Part shown: positions 1-5,412 of the stretch, piece by piece
How positions within the stretch are numbered: the stretch's first letter is position 1
How the letters are laid out: each line of letters opens with the position of its first letter
Source of the DNA: Planctomycetota bacterium
Lineage (GTDB): Bacteria; Planctomycetota; SBBH01; JAHFOU01
Assembly (NCBI GenBank): GCA_023261525.1
Contig: JAHFOU010000104.1
Coordinates: forward strand, 1-7,586
Direction: 5' to 3'
Length of the DNA: 7,586 bases
Program-made: the position numbers and the translations under genes
The notes under the pieces: generated by a model
What the model was told of the DNA's origin: nothing
Seen by the model: the letters and a program-made list of their open reading frames with translations, nothing else
Databases searched by the model: none

Positions 1-499
1 CACCGCCCTGGAATCCCTCTCCCTCCTCGTGGGGGAGGCCCGCGACATCCCCGCCTCCGCCGTCGAGGCCCTGGTGGGCTCCTCGCCGCGCCACGAGCCC
101 TTCCAGCTGGCGGATGCGATCTGCTCCGGGGACTCGCGCCGGGCCCTGGACATGCTGAGGGGGCTGTTGGACTCCGGGGAAAGGCCCGAGTCCCTCTGCC
201 CCATCCTGGGCTTCCAGTTCCGCCGTCTCGCGAAGGGCGCCTGCCTCGTCGAGGGCGGGGCCAGCCCGATGCAGGCCGCGGGCTCCGTCGGCCTGCCGCC
301 CTCGGCCGCGGGCCCGGCGACGGCCGTCTGGAGACGCCTGCCCGCGGGGAAGATGGACGCCGCGCTGAAGCTCCTGCGCGACACGGAGCGGAGGCTCAAG
401 TCGGGCGGAGGGCAGGGGCGCGCCGCCATGGAGCGCGCGGTGGTCCGACTCTGCGGTCTTGCGGGACAGGGGGCGCGGCCGGTACCTTCGCGGGCATGA
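1..499 (+). CDS. holA: DNA polymerase III delta subunit, C-terminal part (5' end cut by the window)
   Basis: The reading frame is open from base 2, so the gene begins before the window and only about the last 165 residues are seen. Delta is the clamp-loader subunit that opens the beta sliding clamp during chromosome replication in the cytoplasm. The visible part matches the family's middle and C-terminal (collar) domains. A segment with the pattern FQLADAI..GD..RALDMLRGLLDSGE.PESL is followed by the helix with QFRRLAKGA. Near the end is LLRDTERRLKSGGG, the usual 'D..lKsG' helix, and a final ERAVVRLCGLAG helix. The N-terminal AAA+-like domain lies outside the window. The stop TGA overlaps the next gene's ATG (ATGA at 496-499), so the downstream lipoprotein is probably translated by re-initiation. 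The last ten or so residues are poorly conserved. Identity is from motif recognition; only a remote delta-like paralogue would be a serious alternative. Confidence 0.85.
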   Translation, partial: TALESLSLLVGEARDIPASAVEALVGSSPRHEPFQLADAICSGDSRRALDMLRGLLDSGERPESLCPILGFQFRRLAKGACLVEGGASPMQAAGSVGLPPSAAGPATAVWRRLPAGKMDAALKLLRDTERRLKSGGGQGRAAMERAVVRLCGLAGQGARPVPSRA

Positions 500-1440
500 C
501 GCCACGCAGACTCCACACGACCCTCCCGATCCTGACGCTGGCCATGGGGATGGCCGCCTGCACCGCCTCCGCGCCCGAGCCTCCCGGCGTCACGGCCGTC
601 GAGCCCGTCCGGGCTCCGCCCCTGCCCACGCCCGAGCCTGCCCCGCCCGCCGTGCCGGCGCCTTCCGTCCCTGCGCCGGCGCCGATCCCTCCTGCGCCCA
701 CGCCGGAACCTCCGGCGCATCCCCAGCCGGCTCCGCCGCCGCCCGCCCTGCCGCCGTCCGCTCAGGATCCGGAAGCCCTGCTCGAGGCCTGGCGGACCCG
801 CATCCGGGCGGAGGGCCCGGGCCGCGAACAGGATCTGGCTCGCTCCTACCTGCTGGGCGGCAAGCCCCTCAAGGCCCACGAGCTCCTCGGCGCCCTCGAC
901 CCCAAGAAGCTCCCCAGCGAGGACGCCCGGCTCTCCTGGCGCCTGGCCGAGGCCGAGGCCCTGGCCCGTCTCGGCGAGGCGGGCAGGGCCTGCGACCTCC
1001 TGCGCGAGGCGGAGCGGGCCCTGAGGGCCCTCGCGCCCCTGCAGATCTCCGGCGAGTGCTTCAGCGCGGACCCCAGGCGCAGGCAGAAGATCGAGACGCC
1101 GCGCTTCCGCCCCGGCCAGACGGTCAGCGTCTACCTGGACCTGGACCGGCTCACGGTGCTGGCCGAGGAGGGCAAGGAGGCCCGGACCAAGCTCCGCTTC
1201 GACCTGACCCTGCTGGAGCCCTCGGGGCGGGAGGTGCACGACTTCGCCGACTGGGAGCGCGAGCAGGGCACGCTGGAGGAGCGCATGCACCGGCCCTGGG
1301 AGGACCACGCCTACCGCCTGAACTTCCGCCTGCCGAGAGGCGTGAACCTGGGCGCCTACGTCCTGAGGCTGGAGGTCACCGACCTTGCCGCGCCGTCGCC
1401 GCGCAAGGCCGCCGTGACCCTGCCGCTGACGCTGGAGTAA
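496..1440 (+). CDS. Putative lipoprotein with proline-rich linker, helical region and C-terminal beta domain
   Basis: I do not recognise a named family. The 314-residue protein starts with a short basic segment and a hydrophobic stretch (residues 9-21) ending in M-A-A-C22, a plausible though imperfect lipobox, so it is probably a lipid-anchored envelope protein. Residues about 28-88 are dominated by Pro and Ala and would form an extended linker away from the membrane. Residues about 91-182 are helical and Ala/Leu/Arg-rich, with TPR-like spacing (AEAEALARLGEAGRACDLL). Residues about 200-314 look like a beta-sandwich: RFRPGQTVSVYLDL, then LRFDLTLLEPSGREV, and a last strand pair with LGAYVLRLEVTD. 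This resembles 'PGQ...Y.E...' and 'PG.Y.L...V.D' domains I associate with uncharacterised secreted proteins. The ATG overlaps the holA stop and has no Shine-Dalgarno, pointing to translational coupling. The pairing with holA does not itself suggest a replication role. Confidence 0.75.
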   Translation: MTPRRLHTTLPILTLAMGMAACTASAPEPPGVTAVEPVRAPPLPTPEPAPPAVPAPSVPAPAPIPPAPTPEPPAHPQPAPPPPALPPSAQDPEALLEAWRTRIRAEGPGREQDLARSYLLGGKPLKAHELLGALDPKKLPSEDARLSWRLAEAEALARLGEAGRACDLLREAERALRALAPLQISGECFSADPRRRQKIETPRFRPGQTVSVYLDLDRLTVLAEEGKEARTKLRFDLTLLEPSGREVHDFADWEREQGTLEERMHRPWEDHAYRLNFRLPRGVNLGAYVLRLEVTDLAAPSPRKAAVTLPLTLE

Positions 1441-1475
1441 ACGGCAGCGCCCTTCCGAAACGAGGGGCTCTCCCT

Positions 1476-1481
1476 TAAACT
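1476..1481 (+). promoter_or_regulatory. Candidate -10 box of the UDP-xylose synthase gene (leaderless arrangement)
   Basis: TAAACT matches four of six bases of the sigma-70 -10 consensus and is the only AT-rich spot in the 47-bp gap before the gene. Exactly six bases separate it from the ATG at 1488, so transcription would begin at or next to the start codon, and no Shine-Dalgarno is present. A hexamer 17 bp upstream (TTCCGA, 1453-1458) is a poor -35 match. Inferred from position and composition only. Confidence 0.4.
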
Positions 1482-1487
1482 CCCGCC

Positions 1488-2444
1488 ATGCCGCGCACGG
1501 TCGTCACGGGAGGCGCAGGCTTCCTCGGCTCCCACCTCTGCGAGCACTTCCTCGTCAAGGGCCACGAGGTCATCGCCATCGACAACCTCCTGACCGGCCG
1601 CGAGGAGAACGTCGCCCACCTCCTCGGCAGGCCCGGCTTCTCCCTGGTGAAGTACGACGTCACGAACTACCTCGCCGTCGAAGGGCCCGTCGACCAGGTC
1701 CTCCACTTCGCCTCGCCCGCCAGCCCCGTGGACTACCTGAGGCTCCCCATCCAGACCCTGAAGGTGGGCTCGCTCGGCACCCACAAGGCCCTGGGCCTGG
1801 CCCTGGCCAAGAAGGCGCGCTTCCTGCTGGCCTCCACCAGCGAGGTCTACGGCGACCCCGCCGTCCATCCCCAGCCCGAGAGCTACTGGGGCAACGTCAA
1901 CCCCGTCGGCTACCGCGGCGTCTACGACGAGGCCAAGCGCTTCGCCGAGGCCCTGGTCATGGCCTACCACCGCGCCCACGGCCTCCAGACCCGCATCGTG
2001 CGCATCTTCAACACCTACGGCCCCCGCATGCGCCTGAACGACGGCCGGGCCCTGCCCACCTTCATCGGCCAGGCCCTGCGCGGGGAGCCCCTCACGGTCT
2101 ACGGCGACGGGATGCAGACGCGCTCCTTCGGCTACATCGACGACCTCGTGGACGGCCTCGGTCGCCTCCTGGCCTCGGATGTGACAGAGCCGGTGAACAT
2201 CGGCAACCCCGACGAGGTCACCATGCTGGACTTCGCCAAGGAGATCGTCGCGCTCACCGGCGGCAGGGTCGGGATCGAGTTCCGCAAGCTCCCGCCCGAG
2301 TACGCCGACGACCCCAAGCAGCGCCGCCCCGACATCTCCCGGGCCCAGTCCCTCCTGGGCTGGACGCCCCGCACCACGCGCGCCGAAGGCCTGAAGCGCA
2401 CGCTCGGATACTTCCGGGGACGCCTCGGCCAGACCGCGCCATGA
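1488..2444 (+). CDS. uxs: UDP-glucuronate decarboxylase (UDP-xylose synthase), extended SDR family
   Basis: This enzyme oxidises and decarboxylates UDP-glucuronate and re-reduces the intermediate, using tightly bound NAD+, to give UDP-xylose for surface polysaccharide or glycan synthesis. The 318-residue length is normal for bacterial UXS. Visible motifs in order: the NAD-binding GGAGFLGSH (8-16) with acidic D32 after strand 2; HFASPASP (73-80), the signature that separates UXS from other epimerases and dehydratases; STSEVYGDP (116-124) with the catalytic Thr/Ser and Glu; YDEAK with catalytic Y146 and K150; RIFNTYGPRM (172-181); DGRALPTFI; and GMQTRSF (208-214). All key residues are present. 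No UDP-glucose dehydrogenase, which would supply the substrate, is in the window. The stop overlaps the galE start (ATGA, 2441-2444), so the two are co-translated. The start is supported by the conserved glycine motif beginning at residue 8 and by the candidate -10 box just upstream. Confidence 0.9.
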   Translation: MPRTVVTGGAGFLGSHLCEHFLVKGHEVIAIDNLLTGREENVAHLLGRPGFSLVKYDVTNYLAVEGPVDQVLHFASPASPVDYLRLPIQTLKVGSLGTHKALGLALAKKARFLLASTSEVYGDPAVHPQPESYWGNVNPVGYRGVYDEAKRFAEALVMAYHRAHGLQTRIVRIFNTYGPRMRLNDGRALPTFIGQALRGEPLTVYGDGMQTRSFGYIDDLVDGLGRLLASDVTEPVNIGNPDEVTMLDFAKEIVALTGGRVGIEFRKLPPEYADDPKQRRPDISRAQSLLGWTPRTTRAEGLKRTLGYFRGRLGQTAP

Positions 2445-3412
2445 GGCTCCTCGTCACGGGAGGGCTGGGCTACGTCGGATCCTTCGCCGCCCGCCACCTC
2501 GCGGGCGCGGGGCACGAGGTCACCATCCTGGACGACCTCTCCACCGGGCACCGCCGCGCCGCGGGGAAGCTCCCCGTCGTGATCGCCGACTGCCGCGACG
2601 TCGCCACCGTCTCCGGCGTCCTCTCCCACCACCGCATCGAGGCCGTCCTCCACTTCGCGGGCCTCAGCCTGGTGGGCGCCTCCGTGGCCGACCCGGCCGC
2701 CTACTACGCCGCCAACGTGGGGGGGAGCCTGGGCCTCCTGGAGGCCATGCGCCGCGCCGGCGTGGACCGCATCGTCTTCTCCTCCTCCGCGGCCGTGTAC
2801 GGGAACCCCTCGACCCAGCCCATCCCCGAGAGCGCGCCCCTCGCGCCGATGAACCCCTACGGGCGCTCCAAGGCCATGGTCGAAGGCATCCTCCGGGACG
2901 CCGCCGCCGCCGGCCAGGTCCGCGCGGCCTGCCTGCGCTACTTCAACGCCGCCGGGGCCTCCCGGTCCGGGGACCTGGGCGAGGACCACCACCCCGAAAC
3001 CCACCTCATCCCCCGCCTCCTGGCCGCCGCGCGGGAGGGACAGGAGTTCACCGTGCACGGAAAGGACTATGCCACGCCGGACGGGACGGCTGTGAGGGAC
3101 TACATCCATGTCGAGGACCTGGCCGAGGCCCATGCCCGGGCCCTCACCCTCCTGGAGAAGACCCCGTTTACAGCCCTGAACCTGGGCACGGGAAGGGGGT
3201 ATTCGGTCCTGGAAGTCCTCCAGACTGCCGAGACTCTTTTGGGGAAGAAGATCCGGAGCAAGTTCGGAGCAAGAAGATCTGGGGATCCAGACACACTTGT
3301 AGCATCAACAAATGAATGTAAAAAGACTATGAATTGGTCTCCAATAAACTCAAATATAGAAGTTATCTTAAAATCGTCTATCTTGTGGCATTCAAATAAC
3401 GTCAGGAGTTAA
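2441..3412 (+). CDS. galE: UDP-glucose 4-epimerase with a compositionally foreign C-terminus
   Basis: It interconverts UDP-glucose and UDP-galactose in the cytoplasm using bound NAD+, feeding galactose metabolism and surface glycans. The 323-residue protein is slightly shorter than the usual 330-340. Motifs: GGLGYVGS (7-14); LDDLSTGH (30-37); VLHFAGLSLVGASV (69-82); FSSSAAVYGNP (113-123); YGRSK with catalytic Y140 and K144; RYFNAAGA (166-173); GEDHHPETHLIPRL (180-193); DYATPDGTAVRDYIHVEDLAEAH (209-231); LNLGTGRGYSVLEV (247-259); and RRSGDP (278-283), the sugar-nucleotide-binding end motif. From about residue 277 (base 3269) the codons switch from almost all G/C-ending to A/T-ending (AGA, AGA, ACA, GTA, ATA, TTA), yet the protein stays collinear with ordinary GalE, ending in NWSPINSNIE...ILKSSILWH. 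The fold and active site therefore look intact, while the 3' end appears to come from a different DNA source. Coupled to the upstream uxs gene by ATGA. Confidence 0.92.
   Translation: MRLLVTGGLGYVGSFAARHLAGAGHEVTILDDLSTGHRRAAGKLPVVIADCRDVATVSGVLSHHRIEAVLHFAGLSLVGASVADPAAYYAANVGGSLGLLEAMRRAGVDRIVFSSSAAVYGNPSTQPIPESAPLAPMNPYGRSKAMVEGILRDAAAAGQVRAACLRYFNAAGASRSGDLGEDHHPETHLIPRLLAAAREGQEFTVHGKDYATPDGTAVRDYIHVEDLAEAHARALTLLEKTPFTALNLGTGRGYSVLEVLQTAETLLGKKIRSKFGARRSGDPDTLVASTNECKKTMNWSPINSNIEVILKSSILWHSNNVRS
3245..3279 (+). repeat. Nested short direct repeats at the left edge of the low-GC patch
   Basis: Two 9-bp words each occur twice: AAGAAGATC at 3245-3253 and 3271-3279, and CGGAGCAAG at 3254-3262 and 3265-3273. 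They lie exactly where galE composition changes. They code for K-K-I...R-S-K...R-R-S, and part of the similarity follows from basic codons. They are directly visible; a role as a recombination or slippage joint is a guess. Confidence 0.55.
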
Positions 3413-3413
3413 C
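3269..3413. other. Low-GC mosaic patch spanning the galE 3' end up to the ridA start
   Basis: Bases 3291-3412 contain 38 G or C of 122 (about 31%), whereas line 2701-2760 of the same gene has 46 of 60 (77%). GC-rich sequence resumes within a few codons of the GTG at 3414. Codon use inside includes AGA, ATA, TTA, TGT and AAT, which are rare elsewhere in the window. The patch still encodes a homologous GalE tail, so it is not random intergenic DNA; it looks like a piece of another organism's galE, possibly with the start of its downstream sequence. It also carries the window's only strong Shine-Dalgarno. No integrase or inverted repeats flank it. The left boundary is gradual: codons from about 3170 are already less biased. 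Confidence 0.75.
3404..3408 (+). promoter_or_regulatory. Ribosome binding site of ridA
   Basis: AGGAG lies five bases before the GTG at 3414, at a good distance for initiation, and it decides that start codon because no ATG precedes the conserved GPYSP motif in this frame. It is the only convincing Shine-Dalgarno in the window; the other genes use ATGA coupling or appear leaderless. It lies within the low-GC patch. Confidence 0.7.
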
Positions 3414-3770
3414 GTGGCAAAACCTGTCGGCCCTTACAGCCCCTCCCTGCGCGCCCAAGGTTTCCTCTTCTGCTCCGGCCAGATCGGCCTGGATCCGGCT
3501 TCAGGCAAACTGGCGGAGGGGGGGACGGCCCCCCAGCTCCGCCAGGCCCTGGCCAACCTGGATGCCCTCCTCAAGGCCGAGGGCCTGGGGCCCCAGCACG
3601 TGGTCAAGACCACCCTCTTCCTGATCGACATGGGGGACTTCGGCACCGCCAACGAGATCTATGCGGCCTATTTCCAGGCCTCGCCCCGCCCGGCCCGCTC
3701 CTGCGTGGCGGTCTCGGGCCTCCCCCTGGGCGCCCGCGTCGAGGTCGAGGCCCTGGCCCGCCTGACCTAG
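3414..3770 (+). CDS. ridA: RidA/YjgF/YER057c/UK114-family enamine/imine deaminase, N-terminally short
   Basis: RidA proteins are small cytoplasmic trimers that hydrolyse reactive enamine/imine intermediates such as 2-aminoacrylate released by PLP enzymes. Motifs: GPYSPS (6-11) with Y8, equivalent to E. coli Tyr17; LFCSGQIGLDPASGKL (18-33); QALANLDALLKAEGLG (44-59); VVKTTLFLIDMGDF (63-76); RPARSCV with R95, the key substrate-binding arginine (Arg105 in E. coli); and VEVEALA with E112 (Glu120 in E. coli). Catalytic residues are thus present. The 118 residues compare with about 126-130 usually, and the shortfall is at the N-terminus: GPY sits at residue 6 rather than about 15, so the first beta strand is largely missing. 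The GTG start has a good AGGAG and comes one base after the galE stop, suggesting co-transcription with uxs-galE. The stop shares a CTAG with the convergent vWA gene. Deaminase activity is likely but not certain, as the family has non-catalytic members. Confidence 0.88.
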   Translation: MAKPVGPYSPSLRAQGFLFCSGQIGLDPASGKLAEGGTAPQLRQALANLDALLKAEGLGPQHVVKTTLFLIDMGDFGTANEIYAAYFQASPRPARSCVAVSGLPLGARVEVEALARLT

Positions 3771-5296
3771 TCGATGTTGCGGTAGGTCCCGCCCGTGGCG
3801 GCGGCCAGGTCCTTGAGCGTCTTCTTGTCGGCCGAGGTGCCGATGCCGACCGTATGCAGGACCACGCTGCGGTAGCGCCCCTGGAGGGCCACCCAGTCCG
3901 GCAGGGCAAAGGGATAGCGCAGGGCCCCCGAGAACTGGACCGGCAGGCCCCGGTCCACCGGCGTGCCCGCGCCCACCAGGACCACGGTGTCCGCGCCGGA
4001 GACCTCCGGGCCGGCGCCAGCACCTCCCAGGGCCCAGGCCGCCTGGAGGCCCGCGCCGGGATCCGGCCAGCCGGAGCCGGCCAGCTTGGCCACCCAGGCC
4101 CTCGCCTGGACCTTGGCCGCGGGGGTGGCCTGGACCATCGTCTCATGCCAGCGGGAGACGGACTGGCCGTAGGCGATCACCCCGAAAACGGCATCGTCGG
4201 GAAGCGCCTCGATGCGCTTGAGGAGCTCCTTCTTGGCGCGATCCAGGCGGTCCGAAAGCTGGGCGGTGGCCCGGTCCCGGATCATCTCGCTGGAGGTCTC
4301 GACCAGGAAGACCACGCGCTGGGAGGGCATGTCCACCCCGAGATGCTTGGGGGTCTCGGTGTGGGCCTCCTGGAACCCCTCGGGGAGGGGGGCCCCGCGC
4401 TGCTGAAGGAAGGTCCGCCATTGGGCCACGTCCAGGCCGAAGGTCTTCCCGGTGACGGCCTCCAGGAAGCGGGCCGCGTCGGCGCGCAGGCGCCCGCCCT
4501 CCCGGCCGAGGGCCTGCACGAGCAGGCCGAGGGCCTCCTTCCCGGAGTCCTTGTCCGCGGCCATCCAGGCCAGCCCCTCGAGGGCGCCCAGGCGGGCGCG
4601 GGGATCCGGATGCTGGAGCCTGCGCTCGAAAAGGGGCAGGGCCCTGGCCCGGCAGAGGCGGCCCGCGGCAGGCAGGAGGCGCAGGAGGACCGCGGGCTCC
4701 TCCTCCTGTTGGGCCGCCAGGAGCACGGCGTCCGCGGAGTCCGGATCGTTCAGGCGGCAGAGCCCCAGGGCCGAGGCGGCGCGCAGGCGGAAGTCCTTCT
4801 CCTTGGCCGCGTCCAGGTGGTCCAGGAAGAAGGCGGAGTCCCTCCAGGCCTGGTCCTGGGCCAAGGCCCAGGCCAGGTCCTCGCGCCGCTCCGCCTCCTT
4901 CCAGGCCTGGGACTTCATCCAGGCGAGGCCCTTGGGGTTCTGGACGGTGGCCAGGGCCCGGCGGGCGAACAGGGGGACGCAGGGATCCAGGCGGCGGTCG
5001 GACAGGCAGGTCAGGACGGCCCCGAGGGCGGCCGGGGATCCCTCCTCGCAGAGCGCCTTGATCGCGTAGCACTGCAGGCAGGGGAAGGAGCGCTCGGACT
5101 GCAGGAGCCGCGCGAGCGTCTCGACCGCGGCGGGATCCCGCGCGGCGCCCAGGCGGGAGACCAGCTCGCAGCGCCGGGCCTCGGGATCCCCGCGCCGGTA
5201 CTGGCCGAGGAACTGCTCGAGGGTCATGGACTCGCCCCCGGCGAGGGCCGACGACGCCAGGAGAAGGGGGAGGATCCGTTTGAGCGCCGGCCGCAT
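3767..5296 (-). CDS. Secreted HEAT-repeat protein with C-terminal von Willebrand factor A domain
   Basis: The 509-residue protein begins with a classical signal peptide (MRPALKR, then a hydrophobic core, with likely cleavage after A-L-A at 17-19), so it should act outside the inner membrane. Residues about 40-280 are successive helical pairs of HEAT/PBS type (for example AAVETLARLLQSE, SPAALGAVLTCLSD, DFRLRAASALGLCRL, DPRARLGALEGLAWMA), expected to form a solenoid for protein binding. Residues about 327-509 form a vWA domain: VVFLVETSSEM (328-338), FGVIAYG (371-377), DTVVLVGAGTPVD (436-448), and the typical ending HTVGIGTSADKKTLKDLAAATGGTY (481-505). The metal site is degraded: the DxSxS loop reads ExSxE (E333, S335, E337), and the later Thr and Asp positions are also replaced. 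N-terminal cysteines include a CxxC (73-76). Such proteins are common and uncharacterised in Acidobacteria and Planctomycetes. Partner unknown. It is convergent with ridA and divergent from tRNA-Val. Confidence 0.85.
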   Translation of the reverse strand: MRPALKRILPLLLASSALAGGESMTLEQFLGQYRRGDPEARRCELVSRLGAARDPAAVETLARLLQSERSFPCLQCYAIKALCEEGSPAALGAVLTCLSDRRLDPCVPLFARRALATVQNPKGLAWMKSQAWKEAERREDLAWALAQDQAWRDSAFFLDHLDAAKEKDFRLRAASALGLCRLNDPDSADAVLLAAQQEEEPAVLLRLLPAAGRLCRARALPLFERRLQHPDPRARLGALEGLAWMAADKDSGKEALGLLVQALGREGGRLRADAARFLEAVTGKTFGLDVAQWRTFLQQRGAPLPEGFQEAHTETPKHLGVDMPSQRVVFLVETSSEMIRDRATAQLSDRLDRAKKELLKRIEALPDDAVFGVIAYGQSVSRWHETMVQATPAAKVQARAWVAKLAGSGWPDPGAGLQAAWALGGAGAGPEVSGADTVVLVGAGTPVDRGLPVQFSGALRYPFALPDWVALQGRYRSVVLHTVGIGTSADKKTLKDLAAATGGTYRNID

Positions 5297-5308
5297 GAGG
5301 GTATTCTA
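5280..5308. promoter_or_regulatory. Candidate bidirectional promoter: tRNA-Val (+) and vWA gene (-) sharing a symmetric -10
   Basis: The 24 bp between the two genes hold one AT-rich heptamer, TATTCTA (5302-5308). Read on the plus strand, TATTCT (4/6 to the -10 consensus) lies 12 bases before the tRNA and 16 bp after TTGAGC (5280-5285, 4/6 to the -35 consensus). Read on the minus strand, TAGAAT (5303-5308, 5/6) lies six bases before the vWA ATG at 5296, giving a leaderless message. The minus-strand -35 region would fall in the tRNA D-arm and does not match the consensus. The -10 boxes are visible; shared use is inferred. Confidence 0.5.
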
Positions 5309-5319
5309 GCGCCCTCCGC

Positions 5320-5393
5320 GGGCGATTAGCTCAACCGGCTAGAGCGCCTCCCTTACACGGAGGAGGTTGGGGGTTCGAATCCCTCATCGCCCA
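5320..5393 (+). tRNA. tRNA-Val (anticodon UAC)
   Basis: A full cloverleaf can be folded by hand. The acceptor stem GGGCGAT (5320-5326) pairs with ATCGCCC (5386-5392). The D-stem GCTC (5329-5332) pairs with GAGC (5342-5345). The anticodon stem CCTCC (5347-5351) pairs with GGAGG (5359-5363) around the loop CTTACAC, giving anticodon TAC at 5354-5356, which reads GUA and other valine codons. The T-arm GGGGG-TTCGAAT-CCCTC has one G-T pair. Discriminator A is at 5393. The CCA end is not encoded (the next bases are TGC), so it must be added by the CCA-adding enzyme. The gene stands alone between a divergent and a convergent protein gene. Confidence 0.97.
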
Positions 5394-5412
5394 TGCGCTC
5401 CCGACCCATGGA

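Noticed and set aside
459..1478. Plus-strand open frame overlapping the lipoprotein in another frame
   Set aside because: The product is an Arg/Pro/Ala/Gly-rich shadow. The other frame has a signal peptide, structured domains and ATGA coupling to holA.
2132..3133. Minus-strand open frame across the uxs/galE junction
   Set aside because: Both plus-strand genes have complete catalytic motifs here; the antisense translation has no motif.
3297..3365. Possible internal promoter for ridA in the AT-rich patch (for example TCAACA-N17-TATGAA, 3305-3333)
   Set aside because: Any 31% GC stretch yields such half-matches by chance; it codes for a conserved GalE end, and ridA is one base from the galE stop.
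4000..5200. Repeated GGCC/CAGG-rich words suggesting a tandem repeat or CRISPR
   Set aside because: Spacing is irregular and the words are common Ala/Leu/Gly codons in GC-rich helical repeats; no constant repeat-spacer unit is present.
3854..5329. A very long open frame on the plus strand opposite the HEAT-vWA gene
   Set aside because: Its translation is a low-complexity Gly/Leu/Arg/Glu-rich sequence without family motifs. It is an antisense shadow of a GC-rich gene whose minus-strand product has a signal peptide, HEAT repeats and a vWA domain.
5333..5393. tRNA-Val 3' end as an integration site for a mobile element
   Set aside because: No repeat of the tRNA 3' end, integrase or composition change is seen downstream; the adjoining genes have the host composition.
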